DNA of 64,000 bases from assembly GCF_007997305.1 (NCBI RefSeq), contig NZ_VORZ01000001.1, positions 868,001 to 932,000 of the forward strand. Direction: 5' to 3'. Shown in pieces: positions 57,163 through 64,000 of the stretch. The notes beneath the pieces are model-generated. The model was not told where the DNA came from and did not search any database. It was given only the letters and a program-made list of their open reading frames with translations. Positions within the stretch are counted from its first letter, which is position 1. The number at the start of each line of letters is the position of its first letter. The stretch comes from Psychrobacter frigidicola. GTDB lineage: Bacteria > Pseudomonadota > Gammaproteobacteria > Pseudomonadales > Moraxellaceae. The position numbers were made by a program, and so were the translations under genes.

Positions 57163-58338
57163 ATGTCACAACAAAACCCAATTTTTATTCCTGGTCCTAC
57201 CAATATTCCAGACAGACTACGTCGCGCAATGAATGTGCCGTCACAAGATCATCGTGCCCCTGATTTCTCAGACACTTTCTTACCAGTACTTGCTGGTGTT
57301 AAAGAAGTAATTGGCACAGAAGATGGTGAGGTTCTGCTATTCACCTCTAGCGGAACAGGCGGGTGGGAAGCAGCTATCAGTAATACTCTATCACCTGGTG
57401 ATAAAGTTTTGATTGCACGCTATGGTATGTTTTCTCATCGCTGGATTGATATGTGTCAGCGTCACGGACTCGATGTGCAAGTCATTGAATGTCCTTGGGG
57501 TACTGGCGCACCTGCAGATCAATTTGAGGCCATTTTAAGTGCAGATACAGAGCACGAGATAAAAGCAGTTATGGTCACGCATAATGAAACAGCGACTGGG
57601 GTAATGAGTGATATTGGCGCTGTTCGTAAAGCTATAGATAGCGCCGCTCATCCCGCTCTACTATTTGTAGATGGCGTCAGCTCAATTGCTTCTGTACCTT
57701 TTGAGATGGATGCATGGGGTGTGGATGTTGCGGTTGCTGGTTCACAAAAAGGCTTTATGCTTGCAACAGGTATGGCTGTCTTAGGCGTTAGTCAAAAAGC
57801 CCTGAGTCATATGGATGAAGCTAAGCTACCACGCACCTATTTTGACTTCCGTGATATGTTAAAAGCGAATGCCAATGGCGGCTTTCCTTATACACCACCA
57901 TTAAACCTAATTTATGGTTTAAGAGAAAGTCTCAAGATGTTGTCTGAGGAAGGGCTTGAAAACGTCTATGCACGTCATTATCGTTTGGCCGAAGGCGTAC
58001 GCCAAGCGGTTAGCGCATGGGGCTTTAAACTATGTGCGCAAACTCCTGATCTTTACTCTAATACCGTAAGCGCCATCTTCGTTCCTGAAGGCTTTGATAG
58101 TAATGAGCTGACCGATCATGCCTTTAATAAATATGGTATCTCTTTTGGTATTGGTTTAGGCGAGATGAATGGTAAAGCTTTCAGAATAGGTCATTTAGGT
58201 TCATTGACTGAAGTCATGGTACTAGCTGGGCTTGCAACGATTGAGATGGCGATGGTTGATTTGGATTATCCTATTCAACTGGGTCAAGGCGTTGCTGCTG
58301 CGCAAGAGTATTATCGCAACACAGCACCAACTAAATAA
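57163..58338 (+). CDS. bhcA: Aspartate-glyoxylate aminotransferase BhcA
   Basis: PLP class V aminotransferase of 391 residues. In the beta-hydroxyaspartate cycle it moves the amino group of aspartate to glyoxylate, giving oxaloacetate and glycine. It starts IFIPGPTNIPDRLRRAM, with SSGTGGWEAAISNTLSPGDK, FSHRWIDMCQRHGLDV, LLFVDGVSSIASVPFEMD (Asp170) and the PLP lysine Lys196 in GSQKGFMLATG. The pattern agrees closely with Paracoccus denitrificans BhcA as I recall it, and more generally with serine-glyoxylate aminotransferases. Alone it could be called the latter; the three following genes decide. AAGGA precedes the start. Confidence 0.92.
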   Translation: MSQQNPIFIPGPTNIPDRLRRAMNVPSQDHRAPDFSDTFLPVLAGVKEVIGTEDGEVLLFTSSGTGGWEAAISNTLSPGDKVLIARYGMFSHRWIDMCQRHGLDVQVIECPWGTGAPADQFEAILSADTEHEIKAVMVTHNETATGVMSDIGAVRKAIDSAAHPALLFVDGVSSIASVPFEMDAWGVDVAVAGSQKGFMLATGMAVLGVSQKALSHMDEAKLPRTYFDFRDMLKANANGGFPYTPPLNLIYGLRESLKMLSEEGLENVYARHYRLAEGVRQAVSAWGFKLCAQTPDLYSNTVSAIFVPEGFDSNELTDHAFNKYGISFGIGLGEMNGKAFRIGHLGSLTEVMVLAGLATIEMAMVDLDYPIQLGQGVAAAQEYYRNTAPTK

Positions 58339-58395
58339 ATAAATAAAAGCCACTGAATAACAAGTAATTAAACAAAAGATGAAGGACTATTTTTT

Positions 58396-59376
58396 ATGAT
58401 CACAAACGAAGACGGATTAGTGATTCCAACCCTTGATGATATGCTAGAGGCGCATGAGCGTATTAAGCCATACATCCATCGCACACCAGTTATGACCTCT
58501 CGGTTTTTAAATGAGTTGGCAGGCTGTGAGATGTTCTTTAAATGTGAGAACTTTCAAAAAGCCGGTGCCTTTAAAGTTCGTGGCGCATCAAATGCCGTTT
58601 TTGGTCTCTCTGAAGAAGAAGCCAAAAACGGTGTCTGTACGCACAGCTCAGGTAACCATGCCCTATCTTTATCTTATGCGGCAGGTCGCCGTGGTATACC
58701 GTGTAATGTGGTCATGCCTTATAGCGCACCAGAAGCTAAAAAAGCAGCGGTACGTGGTTACGGCGGTATTATTACTGAATGCCAACCATCAACCACGTCA
58801 CGTGAAGAAGTGTTCGCTAAAGTTCAGGCGGAAACTGGCGGTGATTTTGTTCATCCATACAATGATCCACGCGTCATTGCCGGACAAGCTACTTGTTCAC
58901 GTGAGTTTTTAGAGCAAATGGAAGAAATTGGTGTGAAACCTGACATGGTAGTGGCACCTATTGGCGGCGGCGGTATGATTTCAGGTACGTGCTTAACGCT
59001 ATCTAATCTAGCGCCAGATGTCAAAATCTATGCTGCAGAACCAGTAAACGCTGACGATGCTGCGCGCTCATTTAAAGCCGGTCATATTATAGCTGATGAT
59101 GCACCTGATACCGTTGCTGATGGTCTAAAAGTGCCGCTTAAAGACTTAACTTGGCATTTTGTCAGTAACTATGTGACTGATATTTTGACGGCGACCGAAG
59201 AAGAAATCATTGAAGCGATGAAGCTTACTTGGACTCATATGAAAATCGTTATAGAGCCAAGCTGTGCCGTACCGCTCGCTGTTATCTTAAAGAACAAAGA
59301 GGTTTTTGCCGGTAAAAAAGTAGGCGTCATCATCACTGGTGGTAACGTTGATCTTGATAAATTGCCTTGGAACTAA
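58396..59376 (+). CDS. bhcB: erythro-beta-hydroxyaspartate dehydratase BhcB
   Basis: Fold-type II PLP enzyme of 326 residues, threonine/serine dehydratase-like. In the cycle it removes water (not ammonia) from beta-hydroxyaspartate to give iminosuccinate. The PLP lysine is Lys60 in KAGAFKVRGASNAV. CTHSSGNHALSLSYAA, the phosphate-binding PIGGGGMISGTC and the C-terminal EPSCAVPLAVIL and VGVIITGGNVD are family features. It follows bhcA by 57 bp with AAGGAC upstream. Out of context it would be annotated as threonine ammonia-lyase or serine racemase. Confidence 0.9.
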   Translation: MITNEDGLVIPTLDDMLEAHERIKPYIHRTPVMTSRFLNELAGCEMFFKCENFQKAGAFKVRGASNAVFGLSEEEAKNGVCTHSSGNHALSLSYAAGRRGIPCNVVMPYSAPEAKKAAVRGYGGIITECQPSTTSREEVFAKVQAETGGDFVHPYNDPRVIAGQATCSREFLEQMEEIGVKPDMVVAPIGGGGMISGTCLTLSNLAPDVKIYAAEPVNADDAARSFKAGHIIADDAPDTVADGLKVPLKDLTWHFVSNYVTDILTATEEEIIEAMKLTWTHMKIVIEPSCAVPLAVILKNKEVFAGKKVGVIITGGNVDLDKLPWN

Positions 59377-59478
59377 TTAGCTTTGTACCAAGCACAAATA
59401 AAGTGTTGATTAAACGCAAGCTATGCGTACATGTAAACGCATTTTTATAAAACTAATGAAAACAAATGGAGTTCGAAT

Positions 59479-60630
59479 ATGATTACTGAAGAATTAGAAG
59501 TTGGTTTTAACGTCCCTGCATCTGTTGGTATGGATGAAGCAGATATCCAAACCCCTTGCCTGATCTTAGATCTTGATGCTCTTGAGCGCAACATCAAAAA
59601 GATGGGCGATTATGCGAAAGACCATAATATGCGTCACCGCAGCCATGGTAAAATGCACAAATCAGTTGACGTTCAAAAACTGCAACAAGAGCTTGGCGGC
59701 GCTGTCGGCGTATGCTGTCAGAAAGTTTCTGAGGCTGAAGTATTTGCACGTGGCGGCATCAAAGACATTTTGGTATCAAACCAAGTACGTGAGCCAGCCA
59801 AACTTAAGCGTTTAGCAAACATACCTAAATTGGGTGCAAAAATTACCGTTTGTGTCGATGATGTTGATAGTGCTGCTGAGTTATCAGCTGCAGCAACTGA
59901 AGCAGGCACTGAAATTAATTGCTATATCGAAATTGACTGTGGCGCAGGTCGTTGTGGTGTGACTACTACAGAAGCTGTTGTTGAAATCGCTAAAGCGATT
60001 GATGCTGCTGAAAATATCAAATTTACTGGTATTCAAGCTTATCAAGGTGCAATGCAGCACATGGACAGCTTTAGCGATCGTAAAGCTAAAACCGAAATTG
60101 CTATTGCTCAAGTACAACATGCCATTGATGCATTGACTGAAATCGGCCTAAAACCAGAATTCGTTTCAGGTGGCGGTACGGGTAGTTATTACTTCGAAAG
60201 TAATTCAGGTGTTTTCAACGAATTACAGTGTGGTTCTTACGCATTCATGGACGCTGACTACGGTCGTATCCTAGATGAAGATGGCAACCGTATCGATGCT
60301 GGTGAGTGGGAAAATGCTTTATTCATCCTAACGTCAGTTATGAGCCATGCTAAACCTGACAAAGCGATTGTTGACGCAGGTCTAAAAGCGCAATCGGTAG
60401 ACAGTGGCCTACCATTTATCTACGGTCGTGACGATGTTGAATATGTTAAATGTTCAGACGAGCATGGCGTGGTAAGTGATCCTCATGCCGTATTAAAAAT
60501 CAATGAAAAACTGAAACTTGTACCGGGTCATTGTGATCCTACTTGTAACATCCATGATTTTTATGTTGGTGTCCGTAACGGTAAAGTTGAAACCGTATGG
60601 CCTGTATCTGCACGTGGTCGCGCGTACTAA
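59479..60630 (+). CDS. bhcC: beta-hydroxyaspartate aldolase BhcC
   Basis: Fold-type III PLP enzyme of 383 residues, D-threonine aldolase-like. In the cycle it condenses glycine with glyoxylate to (2R,3S)-beta-hydroxyaspartate. The start ADIQTPCLILDLDALERNI is followed by the PLP-lysine segment RSHGKMHKS (residues 54-62). Also present are CYIEIDCGAGRCGV, IQAYQGAMQHMDSF, VSGGGTGSYYFES, and the metal ligands in LVPGHCDPTCNIHDFYVGVR (the His and Cys of GHCDPT). GGAG lies upstream. A hairpin terminator lies immediately after this gene, before bhcD. Confidence 0.9.
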   Translation: MITEELEVGFNVPASVGMDEADIQTPCLILDLDALERNIKKMGDYAKDHNMRHRSHGKMHKSVDVQKLQQELGGAVGVCCQKVSEAEVFARGGIKDILVSNQVREPAKLKRLANIPKLGAKITVCVDDVDSAAELSAAATEAGTEINCYIEIDCGAGRCGVTTTEAVVEIAKAIDAAENIKFTGIQAYQGAMQHMDSFSDRKAKTEIAIAQVQHAIDALTEIGLKPEFVSGGGTGSYYFESNSGVFNELQCGSYAFMDADYGRILDEDGNRIDAGEWENALFILTSVMSHAKPDKAIVDAGLKAQSVDSGLPFIYGRDDVEYVKCSDEHGVVSDPHAVLKINEKLKLVPGHCDPTCNIHDFYVGVRNGKVETVWPVSARGRAY

Positions 60631-60674
60631 TTATTAGACGCTGAAAGCCGCACGCTGAATGAGTTTGATTTTTT

Positions 60675-60717
60675 AAATGGGCTGTTGTAGCTTTAGCCTA
60701 CAACAGCCCATTTTTAT
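60675..60717 (+). terminator. Strong hairpin terminator between bhcC and bhcD
   Basis: A 16-bp perfect stem (60675-60690 and 60698-60713, containing GGGCTGTTGTAG) with a 7-base loop, followed by TTTTT at 60711-60715. It lies 45 bp past the bhcC stop and only about 45 bp before the bhcD start. No convincing promoter is visible between them. Confidence 0.88.
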
Positions 60718-60757
60718 TTAAAAATTGCAAATTAAGAAGTATAAAAAGGAATTTATA

Positions 60758-61747
60758 ATGAGTGAAGAAAACAACGAAGGTCTGTTGATCGTATCAGAAG
60801 ATGCTTGTAAATCAGTGATTGATCGCCCTTCTGCATTTAAAGCGGTTGAAAATGTATTTGCAGCAATGTCACGTGGTGACGCTTATAACTTCCCGGTTAT
60901 TCGCGAAGCGATTGGCTATGCTGATGCACTATATGGCTTTAAATCAGGTTTTGACCGTGCAGGTAAATCGCTTGGTCTAAAATCAGGTGGCTATTGGCCA
61001 GGTAATGCAGCTAAAGGCTTGACCAACCATCAATCAACGATTTTCTTATTTAATCCTGATAATGGTAAATTACGCGCGCTTGTTGGTGGTAACTATTTAA
61101 CGGCAGTACGTACTGCAGCGGCATCAGCAGTATCAATCGCCCATCTAGCACGTAAAGACAGTAAAGTACTGGGTATGGTTGGTGCAGGTCATCAGTCTAC
61201 TTTTCAGTTACGTGCGGCACTTGAGCAACGCAACTTTGAAAAAGTCGTCGCTTGGAATAAAGATGCAGATCGTCTTGGTAACCTACAAGCCGTCGCTGAA
61301 GAATTAGGCGTACCATTTGAGTCTGTTGAGCGCGAACAGTTATGTGCAGAAGCCGATGTCATCATTACCATTACTTCAGCATTTGAGCCGCTACTGATGA
61401 AAGAGTGGATCAAACCAGGTACGCATATTGCTTGTATGGGTACTGATACGGTTGGTAAGCAGGAAGTTGATGAAGCACTAATCGCTGCTGCCACGGTATT
61501 TACTGATGAAATCGCCCAGTCGATTAGTATTGGTGAAGCACAGCATGCGATTAAATCTGGCGCTATCAAAGAAAGTGACATCACTACCCTCGGCGACGTT
61601 ATCAACGGCGATCATCCAGGTCGTAGCTCAGATGATGAAATCACGCTATTTGACGGTACTGGTGTTGGCTTACAAGATTTGGCAGTCGCTTCTGCTGCGG
61701 CTAAGCTTGCTGTCGAGAAAGGGCAAGCTCAGCACATTTCGCTATAA
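60758..61747 (+). CDS. bhcD: Iminosuccinate reductase BhcD
   Basis: Ornithine cyclodeaminase/mu-crystallin-family reductase of 329 residues. In the cycle it reduces iminosuccinate to L-aspartate with NADH. The Rossmann loop is MVGAGHQSTFQ (141-150). GGNYLTAVRTAAASAVS supplies the conserved Arg118 and the usual dimer contact, and GTHIACMGTDTVGKQEVD plus ITLFDGTGVGLQDLAVA are family features. The start MSEENNEG has AAGGAA six bases upstream; the longer frame from 60725 lacks one. It is separated from bhcC by a terminator. Alone it would be called ornithine cyclodeaminase. Confidence 0.9.
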   Translation: MSEENNEGLLIVSEDACKSVIDRPSAFKAVENVFAAMSRGDAYNFPVIREAIGYADALYGFKSGFDRAGKSLGLKSGGYWPGNAAKGLTNHQSTIFLFNPDNGKLRALVGGNYLTAVRTAAASAVSIAHLARKDSKVLGMVGAGHQSTFQLRAALEQRNFEKVVAWNKDADRLGNLQAVAEELGVPFESVEREQLCAEADVIITITSAFEPLLMKEWIKPGTHIACMGTDTVGKQEVDEALIAAATVFTDEIAQSISIGEAQHAIKSGAIKESDITTLGDVINGDHPGRSSDDEITLFDGTGVGLQDLAVASAAAKLAVEKGQAQHISL

Positions 61748-61773
61748 TTATTAGACTATCCACTGTATTTCAG

Positions 61774-61809
61774 AACCGCCAAATAACTAGTTTATTTGGC
61801 GGTTTTTTT
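61774..61809 (+). terminator. Intrinsic terminator of the bhc cluster
   Basis: A 13-bp perfect stem AACCGCCAAATAA/TTATTTGGCGGTT with a 5-base loop, continuing into a run of seven T. Confidence 0.92.
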
Positions 61810-61960
61810 ATGATTAATATTTAATTAAAAAAGTACTTTTTCATTTCCTCCACATAATCATCTTTGTATTAACCTTAAAAACTCAATCTACATAAAGTAA
61901 TGCTAGTAAACTCTCAAAAATCGTGTCGTAAGTAAGGTCATACAGTAAAGGAATGTTGTT

Positions 61961-62331
61961 ATGAATCAACTTTTATTTGACCCAGCAGTATTTTGTTACT
62001 GCCAGTCACTAGTCACTAGCCACTAGGGACGCTATATTGCTTGCAGGTTGTACAGTTAGTCAAGCAGCCACCTATAAATTTAGTCTGACAAAGTCAATCC
62101 AAAGGTCACTCAAGCCGATGGTAAATTAACGGTGCACGGTCAAACTCATCCTATTAGCTTAATAGCGACCAAGTTTGATTGCTACCTGAAGCCTACTCTT
62201 GAAAAGTCTGTTTGTGGTGGCAATTTCACCGCCACAATTGACCGTACTAAGTGGAATATAAAGAAATATAGTGTATTTGGTATGACTAAAAATCTGACTT
62301 TGAATATTTAGGTTGAGGCGGCTCAACAATA
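61961..62331 (+). pseudogene. Decayed YceI-family gene
   Basis: A lipoprotein-like piece DAILLAGCTVSQAATYKFSL near 62028 is out of frame with the next piece. That piece, from about 62103, reads KVTQADGKLTVHGQTHPISL, then CGGNFTATIDRTKWNIKKY and MTKNLTLNI followed by TAG and then VEAAQQ and TAG. LTVHG(V/Q)T.P and CGG.F.A.IDR..WGI are YceI hallmarks. At least one frameshift, two in-frame stops and a shortened middle show a dead gene. The remainder of the gap (61810-62417) holds nothing else recognised. Confidence 0.72.
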
Positions 62332-62417
62332 GCCAACCTATTTTTAATAAAAACAGTTCAATATTATTTGTCAGATTTTTTTTGCCAACGCTATTTTGCC
62401 AGCCCTGTGAGGATATT

Positions 62418-63779
62418 ATGAAGCCACTTTCTTTGATGTTGTCTGCACTTGCACTAAGTATGGCTTCCAGCGCTGTTATGGCTGATGGTGTTCGTCTGCC
62501 TTCTACTAGCCCGGCCGCCAGTTTACCCAATGTTAGCCCTGCCAATAGTGATTTGGTCAATCGCGGCGCCTATATTGCCCGTACTGCTGATTGTATGGCC
62601 TGTCACCGTGAAGACTATAGCGGCGGCGTCGCGATTGAGACCCCGATTGGTAATATTTACTCGACCAATATAACGCCCTCTCAACGTTACGGCATTGGTA
62701 ATTATACTGAGGCTGACTTCAAAAAAGCGCTGCAAAAAGGCCGTGTGCCCACTCACCAGCTGTATCCTGCGATGCCCTATCCGTCTTATCATGGCATGGC
62801 TGATGCGGATATCAGCGTGTTATTTGCATACTTTCAAACCGTACCGCCAGTAGAAGCAGATCCTGAAAACACCACTAAACTGCCGTTTCCATTAAATATC
62901 AGAACCTTAATGTTGGCTTGGAATGTGATTAATGTGCCGTCCACCGAAAACCGTACAGGGCTAACCCAAACCCAGCAACGCGGTGAATATCTGGTTAATA
63001 ACTTAGAACATTGCGGCACTTGTCATACGCCGCGTAACATCACGCAAGGTCTTAATAAGAAAAAGTATCTATCCGGTGCGCCACTCGGTAAATGGTATGC
63101 ACCCAATATAACCCCAGATAATGACAGCGGCATCGGGCGCTGGAGTGAACAAGATATTGCCACTTATTTGCGTACTGGCATGCTCGATAAACGTGCTTAT
63201 GCGGGTGGACCCATGGCTGAAGCCGTTGCCCATAGTACGCAATATCTAACCGATGCAGACTTAAGCGCCATGGCTGCTTATCTAAAAGTAATCCCTATCA
63301 TCAAGACGGACGACTATGTGATACCCGTCGATATATCACGGCTGCCCAGTCCGGTCAGTCGTTCTATTACTTATAATTTAATCGAGCAAAAAGACTATTT
63401 GGCACAGGCAAAAGCCACTACTAACACTGATACTAATAATAATTTTAGTACTAATAATAATGCCAAAAACTCACCAAAATCGCTGTATCTTGCTGCTTGT
63501 GGTAGCTGTCATGGGGTGGATGGTTACGCGCAGCCCGATGCACGCTACTCATCTATCGTTGGTCTAAGTAGTATTCGACGTATTAAACCAGACGCACTGA
63601 TTAACGTTATTGCGTATGGTGCTAAAGGCGCTTTAAACACAGCACCCAAAATGCCCGGCTTTGAGAAAGAATTAACTCATGCCCAAATCGCCAGTATCAG
63701 CAATTATGTGCGAGTTAATTTCGGTGGTCTACAAAGTAGTGATGTGAGTGCTGCTGATGTCAAACGCATCTTAAAATAA
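62418..63779 (+). CDS. Triheme cytochrome c, dehydrogenase-subunit type
   Basis: A 453-residue exported electron carrier. The start MKPLSLMLSA is chosen because of AGGA upstream and an immediate signal peptide ending at VMADG. Three heme c sites are visible: CMACH (59-63), CGTCH (199-203) and CGSCH (361-365). The spacing and the repeated GxxYSTNITP and YAPNITPDNDSGIG segments match the cytochrome subunits of membrane alcohol and gluconate dehydrogenases. An Asn/Thr-rich linker lies before the third heme (about 334-352). The following gene, 89 bp downstream, begins with a Tat signal, suggesting a periplasmic flavoprotein partner. Confidence 0.9.
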   Translation: MKPLSLMLSALALSMASSAVMADGVRLPSTSPAASLPNVSPANSDLVNRGAYIARTADCMACHREDYSGGVAIETPIGNIYSTNITPSQRYGIGNYTEADFKKALQKGRVPTHQLYPAMPYPSYHGMADADISVLFAYFQTVPPVEADPENTTKLPFPLNIRTLMLAWNVINVPSTENRTGLTQTQQRGEYLVNNLEHCGTCHTPRNITQGLNKKKYLSGAPLGKWYAPNITPDNDSGIGRWSEQDIATYLRTGMLDKRAYAGGPMAEAVAHSTQYLTDADLSAMAAYLKVIPIIKTDDYVIPVDISRLPSPVSRSITYNLIEQKDYLAQAKATTNTDTNNNFSTNNNAKNSPKSLYLAACGSCHGVDGYAQPDARYSSIVGLSSIRRIKPDALINVIAYGAKGALNTAPKMPGFEKELTHAQIASISNYVRVNFGGLQSSDVSAADVKRILK

Positions 63780-63868
63780 ATACTATTAATTCAGATGTTA
63801 ACCCAGCGATACAAACACCTAATACCACCTGATGTCATGGACGACGGTTCTATAACAAGGATAATAAA

Positions 63869-64000
63869 ATGAACGATATGCTTCAATCACCTACACGTAG
63901 GCAACTGCTTTCCATGATTGGTAAGACCGCAGGGGCAACGGCCATGTATCAGGCGATGACCACGTTAGGATTTGCCTCTGAGTCTAGCTTTAAACAAGAG
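63869..64000 (+). CDS. Start of a Tat-exported flavoprotein, amine-oxidase-like (partial)
   Basis: Only the first 44 residues are in the window. An AAGGA lies eight bases before the ATG. The N-terminus has twin arginines (TRRQLLSMIGKTAGATAMY), the pattern of Tat signals seen in periplasmic flavin monoamine oxidase-like proteins. No FAD-binding GxGxxG is included, so the family call is tentative. It sits beside the triheme cytochrome c gene and just downstream of the bhc cluster. If correct, it is a candidate periplasmic amine dehydrogenase. Confidence 0.5.
   Translation, partial: MNDMLQSPTRRQLLSMIGKTAGATAMYQAMTTLGFASESSFKQE

Overview
The window reads as chromosomal DNA of a Moraxellaceae gammaproteobacterium, most likely Psychrobacter. 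This is inferred from the family make-up, the low-to-moderate GC content and the mix of housekeeping neighbours; no search could be run. About 45 genes can be supported, most in single-gene units or short operons separated by clear intrinsic terminators. One tRNA gene is present (anticodon CAT, most likely the lysidine-type tRNA-Ile2). There is no CRISPR array, no prophage and no intact insertion sequence. One decayed IS3-family element and one decayed YceI-type gene are present.

Layout: 0-13.5 kb holds lpxB, a DAHP synthase, pepN, a solitary pal-like lipoprotein, an Sfp-type phosphopantetheinyl transferase, an outer-membrane protein, an IclR regulator, and two acyl-CoA genes (HIBYL-CoA hydrolase-like and an AlkK-like ligase). 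13.6-24.3 kb holds a YnfM-like MFS transporter, an ankyrin lipoprotein, an alpha-carbonic anhydrase, an nnrS-nsrR nitric-oxide response unit with a visible NsrR box, a low-GC GIY-YIG membrane protein, a DASH cryptochrome/DUF3429 pair and two small ORFs. 24.3-31 kb is an electrophile/aldehyde defence locus. It has a NemR-like TetR regulator, a divergent aldehyde dehydrogenase, and an operon of yqhD, a CurA-type reductase, a DJ-1/PfpI protein and a GST. Two near-identical palindromic operators flank the regulator. 31-34.2 kb is an EmrB/EmrA-type efflux pair. 34.3-53.8 kb is mainly housekeeping (pdxH, glmM, guaB, a large MscS channel, cysS, a cobalamin adenosyltransferase, GDPD, a desaturase, selO, maeB, cca, a pteridine reductase).

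54-64 kb is the most interesting region. After maeA and an IS3-family remnant comes a four-gene cluster with the content and order of bhcABCD, the beta-hydroxyaspartate cycle. This cycle turns two glyoxylate-level C2 units into oxaloacetate without losing carbon. The cluster has no adjacent IclR-type regulator and carries a very strong hairpin terminator between bhcC and bhcD. It is followed by a YceI-type pseudogene, a triheme cytochrome c and the start of a Tat-signal protein resembling flavin amine oxidases. That last pair could be a periplasmic dehydrogenase feeding C2 units or electrons; this part is inference.

Gene starts were moved from the longest ORF where a Shine-Dalgarno sequence or signal peptide favoured an internal start. 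Family assignments rest on motif recognition from memory, and no alignments were computed.
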